28,235 bases of DNA from Methylococcaceae bacterium UBA1147 (GTDB lineage Bacteria; Pseudomonadota; Gammaproteobacteria; Methylococcales; UBA1147): positions 1-28,235 of the forward strand of contig DBZZ01000076.1 in assembly GCA_002311315.1 (NCBI GenBank). The letters run 5' to 3'. The notes beneath the pieces are model-generated. The model ran no database searches. It worked only from the letters and a program-made list of their open reading frames with translations, and was not told the DNA's origin. A program made the position numbers and the translations under genes. The stretch's first letter is position 1. Each line of letters opens with the position of its first letter. This document shows positions 1 through 6,885 of this stretch, in pieces.

Positions 1-34
1 CCTTTACTTGTGATTTTGAAGAAGGAGTTTTCGA

Positions 35-319
35 ATGAGTGATTTAAAGGAAGTAAAAATTGGAATTGCGGACATCATTAGTCAGCGACTTGATAATATT
101 TGTGGTTTATTAGAAGGTGCACTGTATGACTCAATTAATAGCGAATTACTAGATGAGATTGATGAAATGTTAATATGTTATCCAAATATAAAGAAAGAAG
201 ATATTTTGGATCATACATTTCTATCTTTTATCAAGTCTACCGTATCCGAACACGAAAAAACGTTAAAAGGTTTCAATTTTTCGGAAATCAAAGAGGCCGT
301 AATAAAACATCTTACATGA
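35..319 (+). CDS. Small AT-rich hypothetical protein
   Basis: I do not recognise this 94-residue protein. A strong ribosome binding site (GAAGGAG, 21-27) lies 7 bases before the ATG, which supports translation. The product is soluble, acidic and probably mostly helical, with no signal peptide or membrane segment. Its base composition is clearly more AT-rich than the genes from position 676 onward, and codons ending in A or T dominate. It is followed after 12 bases by another small AT-rich gene in the same direction, so the two probably form one transcript that begins left of the window. The composition suggests recent acquisition, for example as part of a mobile or defence cassette, but nothing in the protein shows a function. 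Confidence 0.6.
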   Translation: MSDLKEVKIGIADIISQRLDNICGLLEGALYDSINSELLDEIDEMLICYPNIKKEDILDHTFLSFIKSTVSEHEKTLKGFNFSEIKEAVIKHLT

Positions 320-331
320 ATGGATTTTTAA

Positions 332-544
332 ATGAATGAACCGCCTGATAACAACAAAGTAATACAGACACTAAATAAACTTAATAATGACTACCAGTAT
401 ATCCGTGACGCTATGTTTGAATATATTGAAAGGTTGTCACCAAGTGAAAGAGAAAGCGTCACCGAAGGTTTAACCCACGAAGTAATGCGGGAAATGTGGA
501 AATCCTCAATAAAAGATTATGAGGATGATGGTGTTGAAACGTAG
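332..544 (+). CDS. Small AT-rich hypothetical protein, second in cassette
   Basis: This 70-residue protein is unrecognised. It is hydrophilic and charged, with a likely helical core (the stretch reading YIERLSPSERESV is near residues 31-43) and an acidic tail. It has no membrane segment. The ATG follows the previous stop by 12 bases and only a weak purine stretch precedes it, so translation may depend on coupling to the upstream gene. Composition is as AT-rich as that gene and unlike scpB, which converges on it from the other side. It could be the smaller partner of a two-protein module, but this is inferred only from size and adjacency. Confidence 0.5.
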   Translation: MNEPPDNNKVIQTLNKLNNDYQYIRDAMFEYIERLSPSERESVTEGLTHEVMREMWKSSIKDYEDDGVET

Positions 545-581
545 GAGAATTTCCGGGGTAAATTTGGACGAATTCACACAA

Positions 582-607
582 ACGTTGTTACAACATTCTT
601 ACAACGT
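582..607. repeat. Inverted repeat with two phased direct repeats
   Basis: The arms ACGTTGT (582-588) and ACAACGT (601-607) are perfect inverted copies around a 12-base centre. Inside, TTACAAC occurs twice (588-594 and 599-605), exactly 11 bases apart, about one helical turn. The element lies between the AT-rich pair and the convergent scpB. It could be a protein-binding site or a hairpin in the 3' end of the small-gene transcript. There is no T-run typical of an intrinsic terminator. Confidence 0.3.
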
Positions 608-675
608 AAGATTTAAGATTTATTAGTGACTGAGAAACATCAAGAAAAAACAGTAAAAACTGGTCTGACTACCGT

Positions 676-1314
676 TCAGAGATCGTCATTTGTTTCCTCC
701 GGCTCCTCTGCCAACTCCAGATCCTGCAAAGGCAACCGTTCTAGCGCTTGTTCAGTGTCAAAATCCGGTTTGAAACCCTGCTCCGGAACAGAACCCATCG
801 CCTGAATTTCTCTTAGTGATGGCAGACTATCAAGGGTTTTGAGGTTAAAGTCATCAAGAAACTGGCGCGTGGTCGCGAAAAGAGCCGGACGACCGGGGAC
901 TTCCTTGTGCCCCACCACCTTGACCCAGCCTCGATCCAGCAATGTCCGGATGATCGTACTACTGACATTGACGCCGCGTATCTCTTCGATTGTGCCCCGG
1001 GTTGCAGGCTGACGGTAGACAATAATGGCCAGGGTTTCAAGCAGTGCACGGGAATAGCGCGGCGGCTTGTCCTCCAGCAGCTTGGCCACCCACAGGGAAT
1101 ACTCCTGACGAACCTGGAAACGAAACCCGCTTGCCACCTCCGTCAACTCAAGCGAGCGATTTTCATAATCAGCGGAAAGCGTCTTCAGCGCTGCACGAAT
1201 TTCCCCCTTTTCCGGCCGTGCTGAATCCGCGAAACAACGCTGCAAGTTCGCGACGCTCAAGGGGCGATCAGCGGAAAAAAGAAGCGCCTCCAGAATCGTT
1301 TTGCTATCCAACAA
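676..1314 (-). CDS. scpB: Segregation and condensation protein ScpB
   Basis: ScpB is the kleisin-associated winged-helix subunit that, with ScpA, loads onto SMC to condense and segregate chromosomes. The 212-residue product has the two winged-helix domains expected of the family: an N-terminal one starting ILEALLFSADRPLS, and a second containing the diagnostic ETLAIIVYRQPATRGTIEEI segment near residues 92-111, followed by the GRPALFATT strand. The start is a TTG preceded by GGAGG inside the end of scpA. The genes overlap by 11 bases, so they are translationally coupled. The C-terminal 30 residues are acidic and probably disordered. A short CAGT/ACTG stem with an A-run (645-662, plus-strand sense) just past the stop may act as a weak terminator for this operon. 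Confidence 0.95.
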   Translation of the reverse strand: MLDSKTILEALLFSADRPLSVANLQRCFADSARPEKGEIRAALKTLSADYENRSLELTEVASGFRFQVRQEYSLWVAKLLEDKPPRYSRALLETLAIIVYRQPATRGTIEEIRGVNVSSTIIRTLLDRGWVKVVGHKEVPGRPALFATTRQFLDDFNLKTLDSLPSLREIQAMGSVPEQGFKPDFDTEQALERLPLQDLELAEEPEETNDDL

Positions 1315-2146
1315 TCCTCCGGGAAATTCTCAATGCAATTTTGACCTGCAGCCCGGACAGTGGTTCGGACTGAACAATATCGATGAGCCCTTCCTTGCAT
1401 AATTCCAGTATCGCAAGGAAGGCAACAACAGCCCCTGAGCGCCCTTCTTCAGCAACGAAAAGATCGGAAAAACAGATCTCGCCCCCCTGACCCAGGGAAT
1501 CCAGAATCATCGCCATCCGCTCCCTCACGGACAGGGGTTCACGACTGATCTGGTGATGCGCAACCTGTTCTGCCCGTTGCAAAACTTGCTGGAACGCAAG
1601 CAGCAGTTGCTCCAGCTCGACGGTCGGTTTCGGTACCTCCACCTCGATATCATCCAGAGCGGCACTGGCAGAGAATGTGTCGCGCGCTTCTCGCGGCAAA
1701 CCGTCCAGATCGTTGGCCGCAGTCTTGAATCGTTCGTATTCCTGCAGCCGCCGGATCAGATCCACTCGCGGATCTTCCTCCTCGTTCTCGGTATCCCTCG
1801 GCCTGGGAAGGAGCATTCTGGATTTGATTTCAGCCAATGTCGCCGCCATCACCAGGTATTCCGCTGCAAGTTCGATCCGTATTTCCTGCATCATTTCGAT
1901 GTAATCCACGTACTGATGCGTAATTGACGCGACCGGGATATCCAGAATATCGAGGTTCTGGTGTTTAATCAGGTAAAGCAACAGATCAAGCGGCCCCTCG
2001 AAGGTTTCCAGGAAGATCTTCAGTGCATCCGGCGGAATATAGAGATCCGATGGCAGTGTGGTAATGGCTGCACCACGAACAATCGCGACAGCTTTCTCGG
2101 CTTCCTCAACGGAAGGCGGCAAGCAGGATTCTCCAATGTCGTCCAA
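1304..2146 (-). CDS. scpA: Segregation and condensation protein ScpA
   Basis: ScpA is the kleisin that bridges SMC heads and binds ScpB. The family N-terminal signature is clear (FEGPLDLLLYLIKHQNLDI near residues 49-67), followed by the helical region with IKSRMLLPRP and a C-terminal winged helix around residues 225-280. At 280 residues the length fits the family. No ATG lies before the conserved domain. The best start is a TTG four bases after the stop of the upstream M50 protease gene, leaving about 45 unconserved N-terminal residues. The start is therefore less certain than the gene. It overlaps scpB, and the two proteins act in one complex. Confidence 0.93.
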   Translation of the reverse strand: MDDIGESCLPPSVEEAEKAVAIVRGAAITTLPSDLYIPPDALKIFLETFEGPLDLLLYLIKHQNLDILDIPVASITHQYVDYIEMMQEIRIELAAEYLVMAATLAEIKSRMLLPRPRDTENEEEDPRVDLIRRLQEYERFKTAANDLDGLPREARDTFSASAALDDIEVEVPKPTVELEQLLLAFQQVLQRAEQVAHHQISREPLSVRERMAMILDSLGQGGEICFSDLFVAEEGRSGAVVAFLAILELCKEGLIDIVQSEPLSGLQVKIALRISRRIVG

Positions 2147-2150
2147 GGGT

Positions 2151-2807
2151 TCAGAGTCCGGCTATTCCAGTAACCAAGTGTTGAAGTACCGGCATGGTAT
2201 AACCCAGAAGAGGCCTGAGCATACCGCTGGCCAGCAGTGCGATCAGGATGAATGCTCCATATGGTTCAAGCCTGCTGAATTGCCATGCCAGGGAACCCGG
2301 AAGAATGCTGGTCACAACCCTGCCGCCATCCAGCGGAGGCACGGGAAGCAAATTGAAAATCATCAGAATCAAGTTGATACTGACTCCGAAGCCACCCATT
2401 AACAACAAGGGTTCGGTGGCAAACGAAGACTGAAGGAGGATGGCCGTTTTCACGATCATTGCCCAGAAGATTGCCATCAGGAAATTGGCCATCGGCCCCG
2501 CTACGGCAACCAGCGCCATGTCACGTTTGGGATTTCTGAGCCGTCCCCAGTCCACGGGAACGGGCTTCGCCCAGCCAAAAATAATCCCCGAACCACCGCT
2601 CGCAAACAGCAAAAAACCCGGTACCAACACGGTACCGATCGGGTCTACATGCTTCAGGGGATTCAGTGTAAGGCGTCCGAGGATTTTGGCGGTATCATCT
2701 CCAAGTTGCTTGGCTACCCACCCATGTGCTACCTCGTGAAGCGTGATCGCGAAAAGCAGCGGCAAAAGCGAAACGGAAATCTGTTGAACTAGACTCAGGT
2801 TTTCCAT
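2151..2807 (-). CDS. Site-2 protease family (M50) membrane metalloprotease
   Basis: This is an integral membrane zinc protease of the compact M50 type. The HEVAH zinc motif is at residues 24-28 in the first membrane helix. The third ligand lies in NLLPVPPLDGGR (152-163, Asp160). Five or so hydrophobic helices are visible, including ones near 8-24, 96-120, 138-155 and 184-203. The 218-residue length matches the small site-2-protease homologues commonly found beside scpA/scpB and yciO in gammaproteobacteria. It has no PDZ domain, unlike RseP, so it is not the sigma-E-pathway protease. The substrate is unknown. It begins with ATG and ends four bases before the scpA start, so it is probably first in an scpA-scpB transcript. 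Confidence 0.9.
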   Translation of the reverse strand: MENLSLVQQISVSLLPLLFAITLHEVAHGWVAKQLGDDTAKILGRLTLNPLKHVDPIGTVLVPGFLLFASGGSGIIFGWAKPVPVDWGRLRNPKRDMALVAVAGPMANFLMAIFWAMIVKTAILLQSSFATEPLLLMGGFGVSINLILMIFNLLPVPPLDGGRVVTSILPGSLAWQFSRLEPYGAFILIALLASGMLRPLLGYTMPVLQHLVTGIAGL

Positions 2808-2889
2808 TGATCGATTATATCCAAAATTTCCGCCAGGCGTTAAGCTAAATCAAAGTCGCATGTTCCAGGTAACCGCCACCGGCAGATCG

Positions 2890-3510
2890 TTAGGCCATGT
2901 CTGGGAATTTGCCCTTTCCACGACGAATAACCTCTGGGTTTTTCCCGGTAAGATCAATTATCGTGGTTGGAGTATAGTGAACGATCCCCGAATCAATGAT
3001 CAGATCCACTTCATTTTCCATTTTCTCGCGGATCTCATAGGGATCACTGAATGCCTCGTCTTCACCTGGCAGGATCATGGTGGAACTGAACAGGGGTTCC
3101 CCGAGAATATCGAGAAGGGCCTGCGCAACCGGATGCTCCGGAATCCTGATCCCCACCGATTTCCGCCTGGGATGCTGTAACCGCCTGGGTACATCCCGGG
3201 TCGCCTTGAGGATGAACGTGAATGGCCCCGGGGTCAGCGTCTTCAGAAGCCTGAACGCCTCGTTGCCAATCTTGGTGAAATTCGAGATCTGGGCGACGTT
3301 TCTGCAGACCAACGTGAAGTTATGCCGGTCATCCAGACGACGAATCCGGCGAACTCTGTCCAGCGATTGTTTCTCGCCCATTCGGCAGGCCAGCGCATAC
3401 GAAGAGTCCGTCGGGTAGATAACGACACCCCCGTTACGGATGATGTTTACCGAACGATGGATCAGACGCATCTGAGGCGTCTGCGGGTGGATCTGGAAAT
3501 ACTGGGCCAT
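2890..3510 (-). CDS. yciO: YciO, YrdC/Sua5-domain protein
   Basis: YciO belongs to the YrdC/Sua5 fold that makes threonylcarbamoyl-AMP for tRNA t6A37. YciO itself is a paralogue whose physiological role is less settled. The 206-residue length equals that of the E. coli protein, and the N-terminus (QIHPQTPQMRLI) is the YciO form rather than TsaC. Recognisable segments are YPTDSSYAL (32-40), the HNFTLVCR strand (63-70), TPGPFTFIL (93-101) and VGIRIPEHP (119-127). It starts with ATG. It lies 82 bases upstream of the M50 protease gene in the same direction and may share its transcript. A separate TsaC would be expected elsewhere in the genome. Confidence 0.92.
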   Translation of the reverse strand: MAQYFQIHPQTPQMRLIHRSVNIIRNGGVVIYPTDSSYALACRMGEKQSLDRVRRIRRLDDRHNFTLVCRNVAQISNFTKIGNEAFRLLKTLTPGPFTFILKATRDVPRRLQHPRRKSVGIRIPEHPVAQALLDILGEPLFSSTMILPGEDEAFSDPYEIREKMENEVDLIIDSGIVHYTPTTIIDLTGKNPEVIRRGKGKFPDMA

Positions 3511-3575
3511 GGTTTCCGGTCTTGCCTAGTTCAGAAAAAACCGTAGCCATTGATTCTTCCATGAAATGAAAATGC

Positions 3576-4265
3576 CTATTCTCCCTTCTTGCGCGCAACC
3601 TTGTCTCGAAGGTAAACCGGAATCGCATCTTCCGGCGCACATCCTTCTCCGTTCAGGTAACCGTTGCAACCAAGAATCGCTACTGAAGCAGCGCTCGGGT
3701 AGCGGTCTGCATCCACTTGCCGTATGCGGCCCCTCAGGCAATCCGTTAGCACCTCGCGATAACGGTGCCACCCGCTCCCGATCCCTGCACACCGAACATC
3801 AGGCGCTAAGGGTACAGAGACCTTCTCTGCCGTCACCACCGCTTCTTGGCCCACCGGATGCACAAGACCGCTGGAACTCTTCTGGTAGATTCCCCAATAG
3901 ACTTCGCCCATGCGAGCGTCAAGAGCCGAACAGACCGTAGAAATATCGCTGAATTCAATATAACCCTGGGCCATCGCAGCCAGCGAAGAAACGGTTACCA
4001 CGGGCAAGTTGGCCCCCAGCGCGAGGCCCTGAACAATGCCAGCGGCAATGCGCAATCCGGTAAAAGACCCCGGTCCACGGCCGAGTGCCAGTGCGTCGAG
4101 GTCCTGCAGTCGCATTCCGGCTTCATCGAGCAGAGAGGCGATCATCGGCAAGATCAGGCGCGTATGTTGGCGCGGCGCGATCCGGAACCGTTCCAATACT
4201 TCGCCGTCAACTAGCAAGGCGGCAGAACAGGCTTCGGTAGCTGTATCAACGGAAAGAATGTTCAT
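3576..4265 (-). CDS. tsaB: TsaB, tRNA t6A biosynthesis subunit
   Basis: TsaB is the ASKHA-fold partner that, with TsaD and TsaE, transfers the threonylcarbamoyl group to A37 of ANN-decoding tRNAs. The N-terminus MNILSVDTATEACSAALL is typical, GRGPGSFTGLR falls at 62-72, and the tail IPVYLRDKVARKK is the family ending. I chose the ATG at 4265 because it overlaps the stop of yoaA as ATGA; the frame opens five codons earlier, but that extension is unconserved. This gives 229 residues, the normal length. The yoaA-tsaB order is the same as in E. coli, and coupling is direct. Confidence 0.94.
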   Translation of the reverse strand: MNILSVDTATEACSAALLVDGEVLERFRIAPRQHTRLILPMIASLLDEAGMRLQDLDALALGRGPGSFTGLRIAAGIVQGLALGANLPVVTVSSLAAMAQGYIEFSDISTVCSALDARMGEVYWGIYQKSSSGLVHPVGQEAVVTAEKVSVPLAPDVRCAGIGSGWHRYREVLTDCLRGRIRQVDADRYPSAASVAILGCNGYLNGEGCAPEDAIPVYLRDKVARKKGE

Positions 4266-6190
4266 CCTGGGTCCTGGCAACTGTTCTGGCAGAAAAACGA
4301 TTCGACGTCTGCGATGGAACGCGTCCGCCGCATCGGGGGCAAGCTGTTCAGGAATACCCTGCCGTATGACCGTTTCAGCAGACGCGGATCACACAGTACA
4401 AAGACGCCCCTATCATCCTGGTCACGAATCAGGCGTCCAACACCCTGCTTCAAGGCCAACACAGCCATCGGCAACTGGAAGGCCGCGAAGGGATTCTCTC
4501 CACGATGACGCAAGTTGTCCAGCCTGGCTTTCATCACCGGGTCACCAGGAGGTGCAAAAGGCAACTTGTCGATAATCACGCAGGAAAGAGCTTCCCCCCT
4601 AACATCAACGCCTTCCCAGAAACTGGTCGTCCCCAGCAGAACCGCATTGCCAAGGGTTCTGAATTGCTCAAGCAGGGTCATCCTTGGCTGGCTACCTTGC
4701 ACCAGCATCGGGTATTCGATCAAGGGATCGAGTAACTCTGCCACAAGCCGCAAGACCCTGTGACTGGTAAAAAGAAAAAAAGCCCGACCTTTACTGGCAT
4801 TCAAAATCGGGACCACTGTTTCCACCAGGCGTTCCGCATACATTACGGAGTCTGGTTCCGGAAGGTTCCTCGGATGATAGAACAGGGCCTGCTCAGCGAA
4901 ATCGAAGGGACTGTCCCAGGCGACATCAGTTGTATCCTTCAAGCCCATGATCGCCTTGAAATGGTCGAAACGGCCCGACACGCTCAGGGTCGCGGATGTA
5001 AAAACCCAAGTGGCATCGCGCTCCAAAACCAGTCGCTGGAATTCTTCGGCAATAGAGAACGGTGTCCGGCTCAGGGTAAAGGTCCTTTTGTGCGTTTCAA
5101 ACCAACGGATCCATTCGCTACCGTTTTCTTCGAGTAGCATCGTCAGGCGGGCCTCGACCTCTGCACAACGACGCCAGCACGAATCGAGGCCCTTCGTTCT
5201 TTCCGCCGCAGGTTCCAACGCATGTTTCAGGTTGACCAACCTGGACAGCACTTCCCGAAGCGCCGGCTCAATCCCCGGATGCTTAGCCAGTTCCTGCCAG
5301 GAACCCCGTCGCACCGATTCGCCGAATGCCAGACGCGCATTCTTGACCGACTTTTCGAGCTCATGGCAATCCGAGCGCAAAGAGGGCATGTCCGAGGCAT
5401 CCCGAAGATACTCGATCAACACGTCCCGACTTAGGTCGTTCATCTGTCGGGCGCTGACGGACAAGCCGAGGAACCGTGAAGCCGTGTCGTATAGCTGGTG
5501 AGCCTCATCGACGATGACCACCTCCGCAGAGGGCAACAGTTCACCGAAACCATCGTCGCGCAATGCCCAGTCAGCACAAAGAAGGTGGTGATTGACCACC
5601 AGGACTTCGGACTCCTGAGCCTTGCGCCGACTTTTCACCAGGTAGCATTCCTGGTAGTCGGGGCAGTCCTGTCCCAGGCAATTATCAACCGTGGAGGTAA
5701 CCTGGGGCCACAACGAAGAAGATTCGGAAACACTAGCCACCTCGGCGATATCACCGCTTCGGGTCTTTTCAGACCAGCGCTGAATCCGCTGGAGGTCGCG
5801 GACTTCATCACGGCTAAAACCGGTGTCCGATTCCAGAGTAACCGCCAATCGATAACGGCAGATGTAATTGCTTCTTCCCTTGAGCAGGGCCGTCTGAAAA
5901 GGTACTGAAAGCACAGTACGAATTAACGGCAAATCCTTCGTGAACAACTGGTCCTGGAGATTCCGTGTACCGGTAGAGATTAGGGTCCGTTTGCCGGAAA
6001 GAATTGCCGGAATGAGGTAAGCAATGGTTTTCCCGGTTCCCGTTCCTGCTTCAGCGATCAAATGCTTGCCCGATTCAATCGCCTCAAGAACGCGACCAGC
6101 CATGTCCAACTGGGAGACACGCAGCCTATACCCGGAAATCCTTTCAGACAGGGGACCACTCTCGGCAAAGATGGAATCGAGATCATGCAT
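4262..6190 (-). CDS. yoaA: YoaA, XPD/DinG-family iron-sulfur DNA helicase
   Basis: This is a 5'-3' superfamily-2 helicase that in E. coli works with the HolC clamp-loader subunit at blocked replication forks. The Walker A motif GTGTGKT is at 49-55 and the DEAH box at 228-231. Four cysteines placed as in the XPD/DinG family (111, 171, 176, 182) should hold a 4Fe-4S cluster. The C-terminal motor domain shows TSFWEGVDVRG and QGVGRLIRD. At 642 residues it is close to E. coli YoaA and shorter than DinG, and linkage to tsaB also favours YoaA. The ATG has no clear ribosome binding site. I saw no GTTC-N7-GTTC box upstream, so direct LexA control is not evident. Confidence 0.92.
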   Translation of the reverse strand: MHDLDSIFAESGPLSERISGYRLRVSQLDMAGRVLEAIESGKHLIAEAGTGTGKTIAYLIPAILSGKRTLISTGTRNLQDQLFTKDLPLIRTVLSVPFQTALLKGRSNYICRYRLAVTLESDTGFSRDEVRDLQRIQRWSEKTRSGDIAEVASVSESSSLWPQVTSTVDNCLGQDCPDYQECYLVKSRRKAQESEVLVVNHHLLCADWALRDDGFGELLPSAEVVIVDEAHQLYDTASRFLGLSVSARQMNDLSRDVLIEYLRDASDMPSLRSDCHELEKSVKNARLAFGESVRRGSWQELAKHPGIEPALREVLSRLVNLKHALEPAAERTKGLDSCWRRCAEVEARLTMLLEENGSEWIRWFETHKRTFTLSRTPFSIAEEFQRLVLERDATWVFTSATLSVSGRFDHFKAIMGLKDTTDVAWDSPFDFAEQALFYHPRNLPEPDSVMYAERLVETVVPILNASKGRAFFLFTSHRVLRLVAELLDPLIEYPMLVQGSQPRMTLLEQFRTLGNAVLLGTTSFWEGVDVRGEALSCVIIDKLPFAPPGDPVMKARLDNLRHRGENPFAAFQLPMAVLALKQGVGRLIRDQDDRGVFVLCDPRLLKRSYGRVFLNSLPPMRRTRSIADVESFFCQNSCQDPG

Positions 6191-6235
6191 TCGTCAACAA
6201 TCTTTTAAAGAGACAGTCCAAGGTGGTCTGTTGCA

Positions 6236-6271
6236 GGGAAAATGATAGCATCGCCAGAGCGATGTTTTCCC
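6236..6271. terminator. Imperfect hairpin, possible terminator
   Basis: A 6-bp stem CATCGC/GCGATG (6249-6254 and 6259-6264, loop CAGA) is enclosed by GGGAAAA/TTTTCCC arms, with one six-base bulge. It lies between lpoP and yoaA, about 110 bases past the lpoP stop. The T-run is short (four bases on the plus strand), so it is a weak candidate for ending the mrcB-lpoP transcript. Confidence 0.25.
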
Positions 6272-6384
6272 GCGGACTGACCGCTGGCTCCATCCGGCTG
6301 CCGATCATCAAAACAGCTCGCCCGGACCCACAAGTCTTTTACCTGAATGCCAGGACTGTAGCCGGATAAATCCTGCTTCGAACA

Positions 6385-6885
6385 TTATTCCCGAACAAGC
6401 CGGGCTGCTTCTTCTTCGGCTTTCAACGCAGCTTCCGGTTTACCGAGCAAGCGCTGTGCTTCTGCGATGAGCTTCCAGTTCCTGGACTTGAGAGCCCGGT
6501 TGCCTGAAGCCAGTGTATTCGATTTTCGAGCAAGATCCAGCGCCAACCTCGGCTTGTATTGTTCCAGTCGAAGCTCGGCTATCCGCTGCCACAAGCCGGC
6601 ATTCCGAGGCTGAATCTTGATCGCACGTTCGAGGCTGGAAACCGCTGATTCAAAGTGACCGGAGCGACGCTTAATTTCAGACGCATCCATCAGCGCAATC
6701 ACTGCCAACGGCTCGGTTGAAGCGGGCATACGCTGCTCGACCGAGGGTTGTTTCCCGGGGTAGGACTGCGCCGATGGCGCCTCATGTTTTGCTGGCAGTG
6801 ACGGATAAGAATCTACCGAAAACCCGGCACATCCCACCAGACCGATCAAACCCGTAAATAGAACCAGCTTGTAGAATCGGTCCAT
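6385..6885 (-). CDS. lpoP: LpoP-like TPR lipoprotein, PBP1b activator
   Basis: This is an outer-membrane-type lipoprotein: a short basic start, a hydrophobic core and a lipobox ending at Cys19 (LVGC), then a Pro/Ser-rich linker to about residue 60 and two or three TPR-like helical pairs (62-95, 96-130, 131-165). The ATG at 6885 overlaps the mrcB stop as TGATG; the frame opens 24 codons earlier, but that extension has no signal sequence. The mature protein is 166 residues before processing. In Pseudomonas aeruginosa the TPR lipoprotein LpoP is encoded next to the PBP1b gene and activates it. Architecture and coupling here match that. The assignment rests on context plus domain type, so a generic TPR lipoprotein remains possible. 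Confidence 0.75.
   Translation of the reverse strand: MDRFYKLVLFTGLIGLVGCAGFSVDSYPSLPAKHEAPSAQSYPGKQPSVEQRMPASTEPLAVIALMDASEIKRRSGHFESAVSSLERAIKIQPRNAGLWQRIAELRLEQYKPRLALDLARKSNTLASGNRALKSRNWKLIAEAQRLLGKPEAALKAEEEAARLVRE

Noticed and set aside
4036..4575. Long plus-strand open frame opposite tsaB and yoaA
   Set aside because: It is antisense to two clearly conserved genes and its translation is low-complexity Arg/Ser/Pro.
6374..6394. GAAC repeats near the lpoP end as another LexA box
   Set aside because: The spacing is nine bases, not seven, and it lies inside the coding end of lpoP.
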